A DNA stretch of 64,000 nt from an uncultured Acetobacteraceae bacterium. GTDB lineage: Bacteria > Pseudomonadota > Alphaproteobacteria > Acetobacterales > Acetobacteraceae. The stretch is from NCBI GenBank assembly GCA_903918195.1, contig CAIXDS010000255.1:1-64000 (forward strand), given 5' to 3'. A program made the translations under genes and the position numbers. Positions 35,726 through 48,724 of this stretch are shown here, piece by piece (position 1 is the first letter of the stretch; every line of letters starts with the position of its first letter). The notes under the pieces were generated by a model. That model saw only the letters and a list, made by a program, of their open reading frames with translations. It was not told where the DNA came from and did no database searches.

Positions 35726-36511
35726 ATGCGTTCACTCGACATCGCTGCCACGGGCATGCAGGCGCAGCAGACCAACGTCGAAGTCATTTCCAACAACATC
35801 GCCAACATGAGCACCACCGGCTACAAGCGGCGGCAAGCCGAGTTCCAGGATCTGATCTACCAGAACCTGCGCCGGGTCGGGTCGAATTCGTCCGATTCCG
35901 GCTCGGTGGTGCCGGCCGGCGCGCAGGTCGGCCTGGGGGTCCGCACGGCCGCGATCTACCGCATCAACGAGCAGGGCAACCTGCAGCAGACCTCCAACAC
36001 CCTCGACCTCGCGATCAGCGGCAACGGCTATTTCCAGGTCACGCTGCCCTCCGGCGAGACCGCCTACACCCGCGACGGCACCTTCGGCCTGTCGCCCACC
36101 GGGGAGATCGTCACCGCGGACGGCTACACGGTGCAACCCGGCATCACCGTCCCCGGCAACGCCACCTCGGTCGCGATCAACGCCAGCGGTGCGGTGCAGG
36201 TCACGCTCAGCGGCCAGACCGCGCCGAACACAGTGGGCACACTGCAGCTCGCCACCTTCCCCAACGAGGCGGGGCTGGATGCTCAGGGCAACAACCTGCT
36301 GCTGCAAAGCGCGGCCAGCGGCGCTCCGGCGACCGGCGTACCCGGCGCCCCCGGCTTCGGCACGGTCATGCAGGGCTTCGTCGAGACCAGCAATGTCAAC
36401 GTCGTCACCGAAATCACCAACCTGATCACCGCCCAGCGCGCCTACGAGATGAACAGCCGGGTGATCACCACCTCCGACCAGATGCTCTCCACCCTCACCA
36501 ACATGCACTGA
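35726..36511 (+). CDS. flgG: Flagellar distal rod protein FlgG
   Basis: Distal rod subunit of 261 residues, the standard length. It begins MRSLDIAATGMQAQQTNVEV, with rod motif SNNIANMSTTGYKRRQAEF, then TLDLAISGNGYFQVTLPSGE and TRDGTFGLSPTGEIVTADGY. It ends VNVVTEITNLITAQRAYEMN and SRVITTSDQMLSTLTNM. The 195-base spacer from flgF is AT-richer than the operon and contains no recognised gene. Ribosome site GGAGAAAG lies before ATG 35726. Confidence 0.96.
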   Translation: MRSLDIAATGMQAQQTNVEVISNNIANMSTTGYKRRQAEFQDLIYQNLRRVGSNSSDSGSVVPAGAQVGLGVRTAAIYRINEQGNLQQTSNTLDLAISGNGYFQVTLPSGETAYTRDGTFGLSPTGEIVTADGYTVQPGITVPGNATSVAINASGAVQVTLSGQTAPNTVGTLQLATFPNEAGLDAQGNNLLLQSAASGAPATGVPGAPGFGTVMQGFVETSNVNVVTEITNLITAQRAYEMNSRVITTSDQMLSTLTNMH

Positions 36512-36519
36512 GGCGTGCC

Positions 36520-37527
36520 ATGAAACCGTTCCTGCCCGCCCTGGCCACCGGTCTTTTGGGTGCCGGCCTTCTGGGCACGGGTCTCCCGGGCCATGGTTTG
36601 TTGACCGCCGGGCCAGCCGCCGCGGCAACGCTGCGCAACGTCACCACGCTGGAAACCGCGGTGGTACGGCTGTCCGACCTGTTCGACGATGCCGGGCCGC
36701 GCGCCGACCGCGTGCTGGGCCCCGGACCGGCGCCGGGAGCGCGCATCGTGGTGGAGGCGGCACAGCTGGCCGCCATCGCCCGGCAGTTCGGGGTGGACTG
36801 GCGGCCGACCTCGTCGGCCGACCGCACCGTGCTGGACCGGCCGGGCCGGCTGCTGCCGCGCGAGCAGGTGCTGGCCGCGCTGCGCACCGCGCTCACCGGG
36901 ATGGGCGCGCCGGCCGACAGCGACCTGGAGCTGCCCGGCTTTGCCGCGCCGACGGTGCCAGCGGAAGGCCGCACAGATGCGGCGATCGAGCAGGTGGATT
37001 ACGACGGCGCCTCCGGACGGTTCACCGCCACGCTGGCAATCATCGGCACCGGCATACCGATCGAACGCATGCGGCTGTCCGGGCAACTGCAGGAAATGGT
37101 GGAACTGCCGGTGCTGGTGCACCGCCTGCCAGTCGGCAGCGTGCTGCAGCAAAGTGATCTGCAGACCACGCGGCTGCGCGCCGGTGCGCTGCGCGACGAC
37201 ACGGTGCGCCACATCGGCGACGCGGTCGGGCAGGCACTGCGGCGCCCGGCGATGGCCGGCCAGCCGCTGACGACAGCCGACCTGATACGCCCGGCCCTGG
37301 TGCAGAAGGGCGCGCGGGTCATGCTGGAGCTGTCCGTCCCCGGGCTGGCCTTGAGCGACCAGGGCGTGGCGCTGGATTCGGGGGGGGACGGCGATCGCAT
37401 TCGCGTGCTGAACGCCACCTCGCGCGCGATCCTGGAGGTAGAAGTGATCGGACCCGACCGGGTGCTCGTCACGCCCGGAAGCATGCCGCTGCAAAGCACC
37501 GGCCGCGCTCAGGTCGCGGTGCGATGA
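36520..37527 (+). CDS. flgA: Flagella basal body P-ring formation protein FlgA
   Basis: Periplasmic chaperone for P-ring assembly, 335 residues. The signal region is about residues 1-38 (Gly/Leu-rich, ending AGPAAAATL). An N-terminal domain follows (LSDLFDDAGPRADRVLGPGP), and the C-terminal SAF-type domain includes LPVGSVLQQSDLQTTRLRAG, GQALRRPAMAGQPLTTADLI and ALVQKGARVMLELSVPGLAL. It is longer than E. coli FlgA because of the extra N-terminal domain, which is common in alphaproteobacteria. It lies 8 bases after flgG and its stop overlaps the flgH start. Confidence 0.92.
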   Translation: MKPFLPALATGLLGAGLLGTGLPGHGLLTAGPAAAATLRNVTTLETAVVRLSDLFDDAGPRADRVLGPGPAPGARIVVEAAQLAAIARQFGVDWRPTSSADRTVLDRPGRLLPREQVLAALRTALTGMGAPADSDLELPGFAAPTVPAEGRTDAAIEQVDYDGASGRFTATLAIIGTGIPIERMRLSGQLQEMVELPVLVHRLPVGSVLQQSDLQTTRLRAGALRDDTVRHIGDAVGQALRRPAMAGQPLTTADLIRPALVQKGARVMLELSVPGLALSDQGVALDSGGDGDRIRVLNATSRAILEVEVIGPDRVLVTPGSMPLQSTGRAQVAVR

Positions 37528-38273
37528 GGCGCGCGGCCCAGGCGCTGCTGGTGCCCGCGCTGTTGGTGCCGGCGCTGCTGAGCGGCTGCGGCTCGCTGCA
37601 GCGGCTGTCCGAAGTTGGCAAGCCACCGGAGATGACCCCCACTTCCGATCCCACCAAGGACCCGGCCTGGCGGCCGCTGAGCATGCCCATGCCGGCCGCC
37701 CAGATCGCCGCCCCGCAGGCCAACGCGCTGTGGCGGCCGGGCAGCCGGGCCTTCTTCAAGGACCAGCGGGCCGCCCAGGTGGGCGACATCGTCACCGTGG
37801 TGATCAGCACCACCGACAGCGCCGACGTGGAAGACAACACCAACACCAACCGCACCGGCAACGAAAGCATGGGCATGCCGAACATGTTCGGCTTCGAGTC
37901 GCAAATCTCGAGGATCCTGTCAGGCGCCAACCCTTCCACCCTGGTCTCGACCAGCAGCGGCAATGGCAATACCGGCCAGGCAACGCTCAAGCGCAACGAA
38001 ACCGTCGCGCTGCGGCTGGCCGGGGTCATCACCCAGGTGCTGCCGAACGGCAACCTGGTGGTGTCGGCGCACCAGGAGATGCGGGTGAACAGCGAGCTGC
38101 GTGACCTTCAGGTAACCGGTGTGGTCCGTCCGCAGGACATCGCCAGCGACAATACCGTAACCCACGACCGCATGGCCGAGGCCCGCATCTCCTACGGCGG
38201 ACGCGGTCAGGTGACCGATGTGCAGACACCGCGCTGGGGCCAGCAGGTGCTCGACGTCATCATGCCGTTCTGA
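37524..38273 (+). CDS. flgH: Flagellar L-ring lipoprotein FlgH
   Basis: Outer-membrane L-ring subunit of 249 residues. The lipobox ALLSGC puts the lipidated Cys at position 22. Conserved segments are LWRPGSRAFFKDQRAAQVGD, IVTVVISTTDSADVEDNTNT, LPNGNLVVSAHQEMRVNSEL, and VTGVVRPQDIASDNTVTHDR with the ending WGQQVLDVIMPF. The start overlaps the flgA stop (ATGA). flgI, which usually follows, is absent here. Confidence 0.95.
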   Translation: MRRAAQALLVPALLVPALLSGCGSLQRLSEVGKPPEMTPTSDPTKDPAWRPLSMPMPAAQIAAPQANALWRPGSRAFFKDQRAAQVGDIVTVVISTTDSADVEDNTNTNRTGNESMGMPNMFGFESQISRILSGANPSTLVSTSSGNGNTGQATLKRNETVALRLAGVITQVLPNGNLVVSAHQEMRVNSELRDLQVTGVVRPQDIASDNTVTHDRMAEARISYGGRGQVTDVQTPRWGQQVLDVIMPF

Positions 38274-38331
38274 GCCATCTTGAAGCCCTTTGGGGCCGCG
38301 CCTAGCCTCACCTGAAGGGAGGCAGCACAGC

Positions 38332-39534
<1,203 letters not shown>

Positions 39535-39539
39535 GAAGG

Positions 39540-39614
39540 CCAGGGGCTTTGCCCCTGGACCCAACCAAGGGCCGGGAGGCCCTTGGAACCCATTCCGTTT
39601 GCGGTTTTTTGGTC
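39540..39614 (+). terminator. Double-hairpin dispersed repeat acting as terminator of the thiolase gene
   Basis: Stem 1 is 39540-39547 with 39551-39558 (CCAGGGGC and GCCCCTGG). Stem 2 is 39565-39573 with 39578-39586 (CCAAGGGCC and GGCCCTTGG). Then come ACCCATTCCG and GGTTTTTTGGTC. Order, spacing and sequence match the minus-strand copy at 3306-3375. Confidence 0.75.
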
Positions 39615-39626
39615 AACGCGCCGGTA

Positions 39627-40652
39627 TCATTGCACCGGCATCGGATGCATCAGCCCGCCGCTGGTCCACAGCGCATTGAGGCCCCTCGGCAGGCGCAGCG
39701 GCGAACCTCCGCCGGCGGTGCGTTCGTAGATCTCGCCGTAATTGCCGACCGCGGCGATCATGCGCGCCGCCCAGTCGTGGTCGAGGCCAAGCGCGCGGCC
39801 AGCGGCGAAGTCGATGCCCAGCAGCCGCTGAACGGCCGGATCGGCGCTGTCATGCATCGCCACCACATTGGCCTGGGTAACACCGCTCGCCTCGGCCTGC
39901 ACCAGGGCGTGCACCGTCCAGTCGACGATGGCACCCCATTGCGCATCGCCCTGCCGATAAGCGGGGGCCATCGGGTCGAGGGTGAAGGTTTCCCCCAGCA
40001 GCACGAACTCGCCGGCCCTGCCCTGGAAGCTGGCCCGCTTTTCGGCGAGGTGCGAAAGATCGGCACTCATCGACTCGCAGCGGCCGACCACCAGGGCGGC
40101 ATCCATCTCCCCTTCCTCCTGGAACGGGAAGGGGGAATAGGCGATGCCGTGGCTGCGCAGCGCCGCATCCAGCACCGCCTGCGTGTCGGTGTCGTCGATG
40201 AAGCAGATGTCCCGTTTCGCCAGATCGGCCGGGGTGTGGATACCGGACTCGCGGTGCACCATGATGCCCAGGCCATCGTAAAACACCGGTGGGCCGAACT
40301 GCACGCCATAGGCCCAGACGCCGCTGGCGCTCGGTGTCACGCCCACGACCACGTCGACCTCGCCCTTCTGCAGCGCGAGCAACGCCTCGCGCTCGACCGG
40401 AAAGGATTTCGGCTTCATCTGCGCCGCGTCGCCCAGCGCCGCGACGGCGATCGCCTTGCAGATCTCCAGGTCCAGCGCAGCGAGCCCGCCGTGCCGATCC
40501 TGCTTGTTGTATTCGGGGATTTCTGTGACCACGCCGCAGCCGACCGTGCCCGCATGGCGGATGGCGTCGAGTGTGGCGCCGGCCTTTGCGTCCGCCGTCA
40601 TGCCGGCAAGTCCCGCCGCCACCAGCAGGGCGCTTCGCCAGTCGAGTTGCAT
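39627..40652 (-). CDS. Orphan amino-acid ABC transporter periplasmic binding protein
   Basis: A 341-residue family 3 solute-binding protein of the general L-amino-acid (AapJ) type. Signal peptide residues 1-25 (SALLVAAGLAGMTADAKA) are followed by TLDAIRHAGTVGCGVVTEIP, LDLEICKAIAVAALGD, EVDVVVGVTPSASGVWAYGV and the closing IAAVGNYGEIYERTAGGGSP. No permease or ATPase gene accompanies it, so it must share a transporter encoded elsewhere or act as a sensor. ATG 40652 is at the signal peptide start. It is convergent with the thiolase. Confidence 0.87.
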   Translation of the reverse strand: MQLDWRSALLVAAGLAGMTADAKAGATLDAIRHAGTVGCGVVTEIPEYNKQDRHGGLAALDLEICKAIAVAALGDAAQMKPKSFPVEREALLALQKGEVDVVVGVTPSASGVWAYGVQFGPPVFYDGLGIMVHRESGIHTPADLAKRDICFIDDTDTQAVLDAALRSHGIAYSPFPFQEEGEMDAALVVGRCESMSADLSHLAEKRASFQGRAGEFVLLGETFTLDPMAPAYRQGDAQWGAIVDWTVHALVQAEASGVTQANVVAMHDSADPAVQRLLGIDFAAGRALGLDHDWAARMIAAVGNYGEIYERTAGGGSPLRLPRGLNALWTSGGLMHPMPVQ

Positions 40653-40673
40653 TCCGTACACCTTGACGTCTTG

Positions 40674-40713
40674 ACGAAAAAATCAGGGGACGGAGCCGCC
40701 GGCTCCGTCCCCT
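40674..40713 (-). terminator. Rho-independent terminator after the phosphoesterase gene
   Basis: On the minus strand a perfect 13-bp stem (40701-40713 with 40685-40697) has a 3-base loop and is followed by GATTTTTTCG. It starts 22 bases after the phosphoesterase stop. Confidence 0.88.
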
Positions 40714-40734
40714 CGCAGGCGTATCTGGTCGAGC

Positions 40735-42909
40735 TTACGGCGACCACGTACCCGAGGTCGGCGTGCCCGGGGCCGTGCTGGGCCGCGGGTTGAAGTCGCT
40801 CGGCGCCGGATCGGATGGCGGGTTTTTCAGCCCGTGCGGGTAGTCGGTCGGCGTAATGTGCAGCGCCGCGCAGCCCTTCCGGTCGTAGTGCGGCAGGCTC
40901 ATAACGGTTGACTTGGCGATCGTGGCGTAGCTCGCCGGCAGCGCCGGCGCGATGCCGATCAGACGTTCGATGTCGAACGCCTCCAGCAGGTCGCCCATCG
41001 GGTTCACCTGATCGTCCGCCGGACCCAAATTGCTCTGGCCGAGTTCGGTTTGGCCGAGCGTGCGTGCCTTCTTTTCGTCCGGCAGGTCGGCCAGCGGCAC
41101 CAGGCCGAACAGCTCATCGATGAACCGGATCACCGAGCTGTGCTCGCTGTAGGTGTGCGAGATCGTGTGGGCGGCGCTGTAGGGCGAGATCACGATCGCC
41201 GGGATGCGCGGACCGCCGGCCAGCGGGTAGCCAGCCGGATCCCAGGAACGGACGTTGAGCGGCGCATGGTCATACATCCCGTCCGTCTCGTCGTAGGTGA
41301 TGATGATCGCGCTTTCGTTCCAGTACGGACTGTTGGCGATGGCATTTACCGTGTCGGCCACCTGCGCCTCGGAGATCATCGCGTCCGAATAGGCCGGGTG
41401 GTCGTCATTGCCGACAAAATACGATGTCTGGTGCGGCGTGGTGAGGTTGGTCGGCACCAGCGGTTGCAGATTGTCGTTGTTGGCATAGCCGCCGCGCACG
41501 TAGAACACGCCGCCCTGGGCCGGCAATTTCTTGTTGGAAACGTCGCTGAAGAACTGCGACAGCCCATGCATGTTGCCCTGCTCGGTCGTGTTGTCACCGA
41601 GATAGCCAAAGTACTGCGGGCCGTTGTGGTGCACAATGTAGGAGGCGTGCGGCGACCAGCTGCAGCCATCGGGGTTGGCGATGTTGCCATTGTAGTTGCC
41701 GGCGCAACCACCGTAGTAATTGCCGCCGCCCATCTGGTTGGTGTTATCGAACGATTCCTCGCCGAAGCCCTGCTGGTACCAGCCCCAGTTCACGTTCGGG
41801 TTCGAGCTGGCGATCTCGGCGATATCTTCCTTCACGTCCAGCAGGTCGGCGGCCGGATTCTGGTCGGCCTTGGTGATCTGGTTGATCTTGTGGCCCATGA
41901 AGGACAGCGGCAGGGAAGCGAAGGTCAGGTTGGGGTTCGGGCCGGTCAGGCTCTCATCCGGGCCCCAGGCCGGCTTGACCTTCGAGGTGTCGCTGTTGGA
42001 GCCGGCCCACGGGGCGCTGTCGCCGGTCACCGGCATGATGTTAAACGCGCCCTGCGACGGGTGCAGCGCCCACTGGGTCTCGCCCGTCTGGCCGGCGATC
42101 ATGGCGATCGCGTTCGGCGTGGACGGTCCGATCGTGGTCTGGTGGAAATTGTCGAACAGGGTGAAGCGGTCGGCATAGTTCCACAGGAACGGGATGGTGT
42201 TGCAGTCCAGATGACCCATCGTCAGCTCGGCCTTCTGCTTCTGCGCCAGGGTCGGGTTCGCGGTCGGCGCTGCGCCGGTGGATTGGCTCACGATCGCCGA
42301 GGTCGTGCCGTCAGCGTAGGCCAGCCCTTGCTCATCGAGCGCGTAGCCATTGTTCTGCGCCGTATGCGGCTTGCCGGACTCCGTCGGTGGGGTGGAGGAG
42401 TACGATGGGAGGGTCCATTCCTTGAAATGCGCGCTGTAGACCATGCCGGTGTGCGAGTGATCGACCGAGGCGGTCGCCTCCGGATAGATCGGCACGGCGC
42501 CGTCGTTCACCGTCGTCGGGATCAGGAACGGCGAGATCGTCCCGTAGGTGCCGTCGGTGTTGCGGATTGCCTGGGTCGAGCCGAGGTTGCTGGTGATCAG
42601 CCGGCCGCGGTTGTCGAACAGCCCGTCGGCACCGGGATAGGTGCCGAAATAATGGTCGAACGACCGGTTTTCCTGGAAGATGACGAAGACGTATTTTACC
42701 CGCTTGCGCAGCAGCTCCAGCTTGGTCCGCAACGACCCGTTGTTGGTGAAGCCGATGTTGCGGTATTGCATCGCGCCGTCGCTATCGGTCGCACCGGCAG
42801 GAACCAGGAAGCCGCCGAACGTCGGCTCCGCCGCCACCGCCGCGTTCTGCAACATGGCGACAATCGCCACCACCGCGCAGGATGTCCTGTACGCTTGCTT
42901 ACGAGTCAT
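40735..42909 (-). CDS. Secreted phosphoesterase (phospholipase C / acid phosphatase type)
   Basis: A 724-residue exported enzyme of the phosphoesterase family that includes phospholipases C and AcpA-type acid phosphatases. Signal peptide residues 1-27 end NAAVAAEPTFGG. The N-terminal hallmark is FVIFQENRSFDHYFGTYPGA, with Glu and Asn as metal ligands. Other active-site stretches are DRFTLFDNFHQTTIGPSTPN, IIITYDETDGMYDHAPLN, IPAIVISPYS and HTYSEHSSVIRFIDELFGL. A Pro/Ser/Thr-rich tail ends the protein. Gly/Asn/Tyr-rich insertions around 400-440 (GGGNYYGGCAGNYNGN) are unusual. The exact substrate is not decidable. It lies beside an orphan GspG, which may be meaningful for its export. Confidence 0.88.
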   Translation of the reverse strand: MTRKQAYRTSCAVVAIVAMLQNAAVAAEPTFGGFLVPAGATDSDGAMQYRNIGFTNNGSLRTKLELLRKRVKYVFVIFQENRSFDHYFGTYPGADGLFDNRGRLITSNLGSTQAIRNTDGTYGTISPFLIPTTVNDGAVPIYPEATASVDHSHTGMVYSAHFKEWTLPSYSSTPPTESGKPHTAQNNGYALDEQGLAYADGTTSAIVSQSTGAAPTANPTLAQKQKAELTMGHLDCNTIPFLWNYADRFTLFDNFHQTTIGPSTPNAIAMIAGQTGETQWALHPSQGAFNIMPVTGDSAPWAGSNSDTSKVKPAWGPDESLTGPNPNLTFASLPLSFMGHKINQITKADQNPAADLLDVKEDIAEIASSNPNVNWGWYQQGFGEESFDNTNQMGGGNYYGGCAGNYNGNIANPDGCSWSPHASYIVHHNGPQYFGYLGDNTTEQGNMHGLSQFFSDVSNKKLPAQGGVFYVRGGYANNDNLQPLVPTNLTTPHQTSYFVGNDDHPAYSDAMISEAQVADTVNAIANSPYWNESAIIITYDETDGMYDHAPLNVRSWDPAGYPLAGGPRIPAIVISPYSAAHTISHTYSEHSSVIRFIDELFGLVPLADLPDEKKARTLGQTELGQSNLGPADDQVNPMGDLLEAFDIERLIGIAPALPASYATIAKSTVMSLPHYDRKGCAALHITPTDYPHGLKNPPSDPAPSDFNPRPSTAPGTPTSGTWSP

Positions 42910-43180
42910 GTGAACCCTTTTTCCGCTTTCCTGGCCCGCCGGCCGGCGAACATCGCACGCCGGCTGTCAGGTCCGGCGCGTTCGACAGCAGTCTTGCTGC
43001 CTTCGGTCACCGCAGCACGCACAGGAACGTTACGATCCGAAGAATTCTTTGCTGGGTTGAACAAGAGATAACGTGGCGCGCCGACCTGATGCCTCCATCG
43101 GGCTGTCCGGCACTTGCCAGTGGGTACCATGGTCCGTATGAACCCGCGCGCGCCGCCCGCGCCCAGGAGCATCGCCGAAC

Positions 43181-43609
43181 ATGCGCCCCTCCCAAACCGA
43201 TCGCGCCCGCAACGAAGGCGGCTTCACGCTGCTCGAAATCCTCGTCGTCATCGCCATCCTCGGCCTGCTGATCGGGCTGGTTGCCCCGGCGGCGCTGCGC
43301 CAATTGGGCGGCGCGCGCCTGTCGGTGGCCCGGCAATCGATCGAGCGGATCGGCTCCGTGCTTGATATGTACAAGCTCGATGTCGGCACCTATCCCACCA
43401 CGGAGGAGGGGTTGCGCGCGCTGGTGGCGCCGCCGACCGGGGTCGCTCTGTGGAACGGCCCCTACCTCAAGGGCAACGAGCCGGTCGATCCGTGGAACCA
43501 TCCGTACACCTACCGCAGCCCGTCAAGCCGCAGCGGCCACGACTACGATTTGTGCTCGAACGGGCCGGGCGGCACACCGGCGGCGACCGGCACGATCTGC
43601 AATCCCTGA
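43181..43609 (+). CDS. gspG: Type II secretion major pseudopilin GspG
   Basis: A 142-residue major pseudopilin. The prepilin peptidase site G/FTLLEIL precedes the hydrophobic helix VVIAILGLLIGLVAPAAL, with Glu at +5. GspG marks are YPTTEEGLRALV, GPYLKGNEPVDPWNHPYTY and the calcium-binding tail HDYDLCSNGPGG. No other gsp gene is seen in the window, so it is an orphan or moved copy. The two Cys in the last 30 residues (DLCSNG, TICNP) may bond. It lies 9 bases before the transglycosylase gene, which is likely co-transcribed, and 271 bases from the divergent phosphoesterase. Confidence 0.9.
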   Translation: MRPSQTDRARNEGGFTLLEILVVIAILGLLIGLVAPAALRQLGGARLSVARQSIERIGSVLDMYKLDVGTYPTTEEGLRALVAPPTGVALWNGPYLKGNEPVDPWNHPYTYRSPSSRSGHDYDLCSNGPGGTPAATGTICNP

Positions 43610-43618
43610 GCGCCACCC

Positions 43619-44065
43619 ATGCCGATTCCGTTGCTGGCCTGCATGGTGGCCACCGCGTCGTACTACCACCTGCCGCCGCGCGTGCTGCCGTCGATCCAGC
43701 GCGTCGAGGGCGGCCAGATCGGCAGCGTGAGCCCCAACACCGACGGCTCGGAAGATCTCGGCGTAATGCAGATCAACACGCGCTGGGTCCAGCCGCTCGC
43801 CACACTGACCAGCCTGCCTCCCACCACGGTGCGAGCGCGCCTGATCGATGACGGGTGCTTCAACATCGCCGCGGCGGGGGTGATCCTGCGCACCTATCTC
43901 GATGAAGCGCATGGCGACCTGATGACCGCGGTGGGCGACTACCATTCGCACACGCCGACGCTGCACCAGGCCTACCGGCTGCGCGTGCTGCAGGCCGCCA
44001 CAGCGTTATTCGTGGGCCGCGCCAGTGACCGGCCCCGCAAGTTTCAACCAAGCATATCGCCGTAG
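43619..44065 (+). CDS. Lytic transglycosylase domain protein
   Basis: A 148-residue SLT/VirB1-type peptidoglycan lyase. The catalytic Glu is in IQRVEGGQIGSVSPNT, followed by GSEDLGVMQINTRWVQPL, CFNIAAAGVILRTYLDEA and the closing GDYHSHTP with Tyr/His. A short N-terminal hydrophobic segment (PIPLLACMVATASYY) may be a signal sequence. VirB1-like enzymes open the wall for secretion machines or pili; here the partner could be the GspG gene just upstream. ATG 43619 lies 9 bases from the gspG stop. Confidence 0.85.
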   Translation: MPIPLLACMVATASYYHLPPRVLPSIQRVEGGQIGSVSPNTDGSEDLGVMQINTRWVQPLATLTSLPPTTVRARLIDDGCFNIAAAGVILRTYLDEAHGDLMTAVGDYHSHTPTLHQAYRLRVLQAATALFVGRASDRPRKFQPSISP

Positions 44066-44439
44066 AGCCACAGCACCCAGGTGGCCAGGGCAAACACACG
44101 CCAGCTTCCCACCACAGGCGCAGCCAGCCAGCGGCGCCAGGGGGATAAGGTTGAAGCGGGTCGGGTTGAAGCCGGGCAGATCCATCACGGAATGAGTGCC
44201 ACGCGAGGATGTGCCCGCGTTTCGACACCTCTTTTCCGGCGAGGGGGGTGGGTTTGGGCCGCCGAGCAGCTCCATTCGCCCCTGCCTGCGTGGTTCTTGC
44301 CCGTTCCGGGAGTCTCCGTGCGGCGAAAACGAAGGGTCCCCTGCTGCCGCGCCGCCCCGTATGTCGCGCCGGGGTGATGATGTTGTCCGGTCAGGCGATC
44401 CAGCATTTGGCGGTCGGTCCGCCTAAGTCCTCGATTTAT
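44066..44439. other. 374-base spacer before tRNA-Lys, no gene recognised
   Basis: On the minus strand two overlapping frames show short hydrophobic stretches (FNLIPLAPLAG, VFALATWVLWLYGDMLG) that could be a decayed membrane-protein tail, but neither has a coherent start or full domain. No hairpin with a T run is seen. I call this non-coding. Confidence 0.4.
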
Positions 44440-44515
44440 TGGTGAGCCCGGTGGGAATCGAACCCACGACCCCAAGATTAAAAGTCTCGTGCTCTACCGA
44501 CTGAGCTACGGGCTC
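44440..44515 (-). tRNA. tRNA-Lys (anticodon TTT)
   Basis: Reading minus strand from 44515, the 76-nt sequence folds as a cloverleaf: acceptor GAGCCCG pairs with CGGGCTC, the D arm is GCTCAGTCGGTAGAGC, the anticodon loop carries TTT within GACTTTTAATC, and the T arm has GGTTCGATTCC. The encoded 3' end is ACCA, so the CCA is genomic. It lies alone, 76 bases after the cyclophilin stop, with a hairpin between. Confidence 0.97.
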
Positions 44516-44520
44516 CACGC

Positions 44521-44543
44521 CGCGCCTTGAACGCCAAGGCGCG
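44521..44543 (-). terminator. GC-rich hairpin between cyclophilin gene and tRNA-Lys
   Basis: A perfect 9-bp stem (44521-44529 with 44535-44543, CGCGCCTTG and complement) with a 5-base loop. It has no T run, so terminator strength is uncertain. It may separate the cyclophilin mRNA from the tRNA precursor. Confidence 0.4.
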
Positions 44544-44591
44544 GCCCCAGTCAAGCCAATGCAGTCAAGGCAACCCGGTCGAATCGGCCAG

Positions 44592-45152
44592 CTACTTCAC
44601 GTCGGCCGCAACCCGCAGATGCACAATCCGGTCCGGCGCGGTCACCACGCCACTCCCGCCTGCCCCACGCTTGATCTTGTCCACAAACTCCATGCCCGAC
44701 ACCACCTGGCCCCAGATCGTGTACTGCCCGTCCAGATTCGGCGCCGGCGCGAACATGATGAAGAACTGGCTGTCCGCCGTGTTCGGGTTGTTCGTCCGCG
44801 CCGCTCCCACCGTACCGCGCAGGAAGCGCCGCTTGTTGGTGAACTCGGCCGGCAGGGTCCCCAGGCCGCTGCCACCCGTGCCCGTTCCCGTCGGGTCGCC
44901 ACCCTGGGCCATGAAGCCCTCGATGACCCGGTGGAACGGGGCGCCGTCGTAGAAGCCTTTGCGGGCCAGCTCCTTCACCCGCGCCACATGCTTCGGCGCC
45001 AGCTCGGGCAGCAACTGGATCACCACCCGACCGTCCTTCAGGTCCAGATAGATCGTGTTCTCGGGATCGGCGGCCGTCTGGGCTTCGCTCATGCTGCTCG
45101 TCACCACGCAAGGGGTTGCAAGAAAGGCCACCATCAACGCTCGTCTGCGCAT
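44592..45152 (-). CDS. Exported cyclophilin-type peptidyl-prolyl isomerase
   Basis: A 186-residue cis-trans prolyl isomerase. The signal peptide (about 1-27, RRRALMVAFLATPCVV to MSEAQTA) sends it to the periplasm. The cyclophilin core has FYDGAPFHRVIEGFMAQGGD with the catalytic Arg, AARTNNPNTADSQFFIMFA and YTIWGQVVSGMEFVDKI. ATG 45152 is chosen for its GCGGAG site and signal peptide. GTG 45182 overlaps the coaD stop and would add ten residues. It lies in a minus-strand run gyrA-coaD-cyclophilin. Confidence 0.92.
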   Translation of the reverse strand: MRRRALMVAFLATPCVVTSSMSEAQTAADPENTIYLDLKDGRVVIQLLPELAPKHVARVKELARKGFYDGAPFHRVIEGFMAQGGDPTGTGTGGSGLGTLPAEFTNKRRFLRGTVGAARTNNPNTADSQFFIMFAPAPNLDGQYTIWGQVVSGMEFVDKIKRGAGGSGVVTAPDRIVHLRVAADVK

Positions 45153-45178
45153 CGTCTCACTCCGCATCACGGGAAAAT

Positions 45179-45749
45179 TCACCCGTCACTCTCCGTTCGC
45201 GCCAGCCGGTCCCGTGCCAGCCGGGCCTGCGTCCGCTCCAAGGTCAGCGCCGGCACGAAGGGCGAAATATCGCCGCCGAGCTGCGCGATCTCCTTGACGA
45301 AACGCGACTGGATGAACTGGTGGCGCTCGCTGGCCATCAGGAACACGGTCTCGATGGCGGAATCGAGGCGGTAGTTCATGCCGGCCATGGCGAATTCGTA
45401 GTCGAAATCCGACACCGCGCGCAGCCCCCGCACGATCACGGCGGCGCCGACATGCTGGGCAAAATGCATCAGCAGCCCGTCGAACGGCTGCACCTCGATC
45501 AGCGTGCCGGTGCGTGCCGACACCGCCGCCATCTCGTCGCGCACCAGCTCCACGCGCTCCTCCAGCGGGAACAGCGGACCCTTGCCCGCGTTCATCGCCA
45601 CCCCCACGACCAACCGGTCGAGCAGCCGCGCCGCCCGGCCGACCACGTCCAGATGGCCGTTGGTCACCGGGTCGAAAGTGCCCGGATACAACCCGACCCG
45701 GGGGCCGGCGCGTCTTGTCCCCGCGCCTCCCGTCCCCGCGACGCCCGCA

Positions 45750-45757
<8 letters not shown>
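45179..45757 (-). CDS. coaD: Phosphopantetheine adenylyltransferase
   Basis: Penultimate enzyme of coenzyme A synthesis. The 192 residues hold [20 protein letters not shown] with the nucleotidyltransferase TxGH-type motif, [39 protein letters not shown] and [20 protein letters not shown]. An N-terminal Gly/Ala-rich leader of about 20 residues precedes the core, and the C-terminus is extended by about 15. The start ATG 45757 overlaps the gyrA stop by 8 bases. Confidence 0.95.
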
Positions 45758-48557
<2,800 letters not shown>

Positions 48558-48724
48558 GTCGGTCTCGATTCAGGTTCGGCTCCCGGCCCGGAAGCGGGCG
48601 GAAGGTGGCTTGTGGTCTGGCGTCGCGAACAGTTCCTAGCACGCGGCGCCGGCTTGGGGGAGTCACCGCGGGATGGAGGCACTGCGAGGGGTTGCTGCCT
48701 TCGCGCGACGGGCAGAAGCGGCGT

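Noticed and set aside
44006-44275. Minus-strand 89-residue protein before tRNA-Lys
   Set aside because: It overlaps the transglycosylase gene, has no ribosome site, and only a vague hydrophobic tail that fits two frames equally badly.
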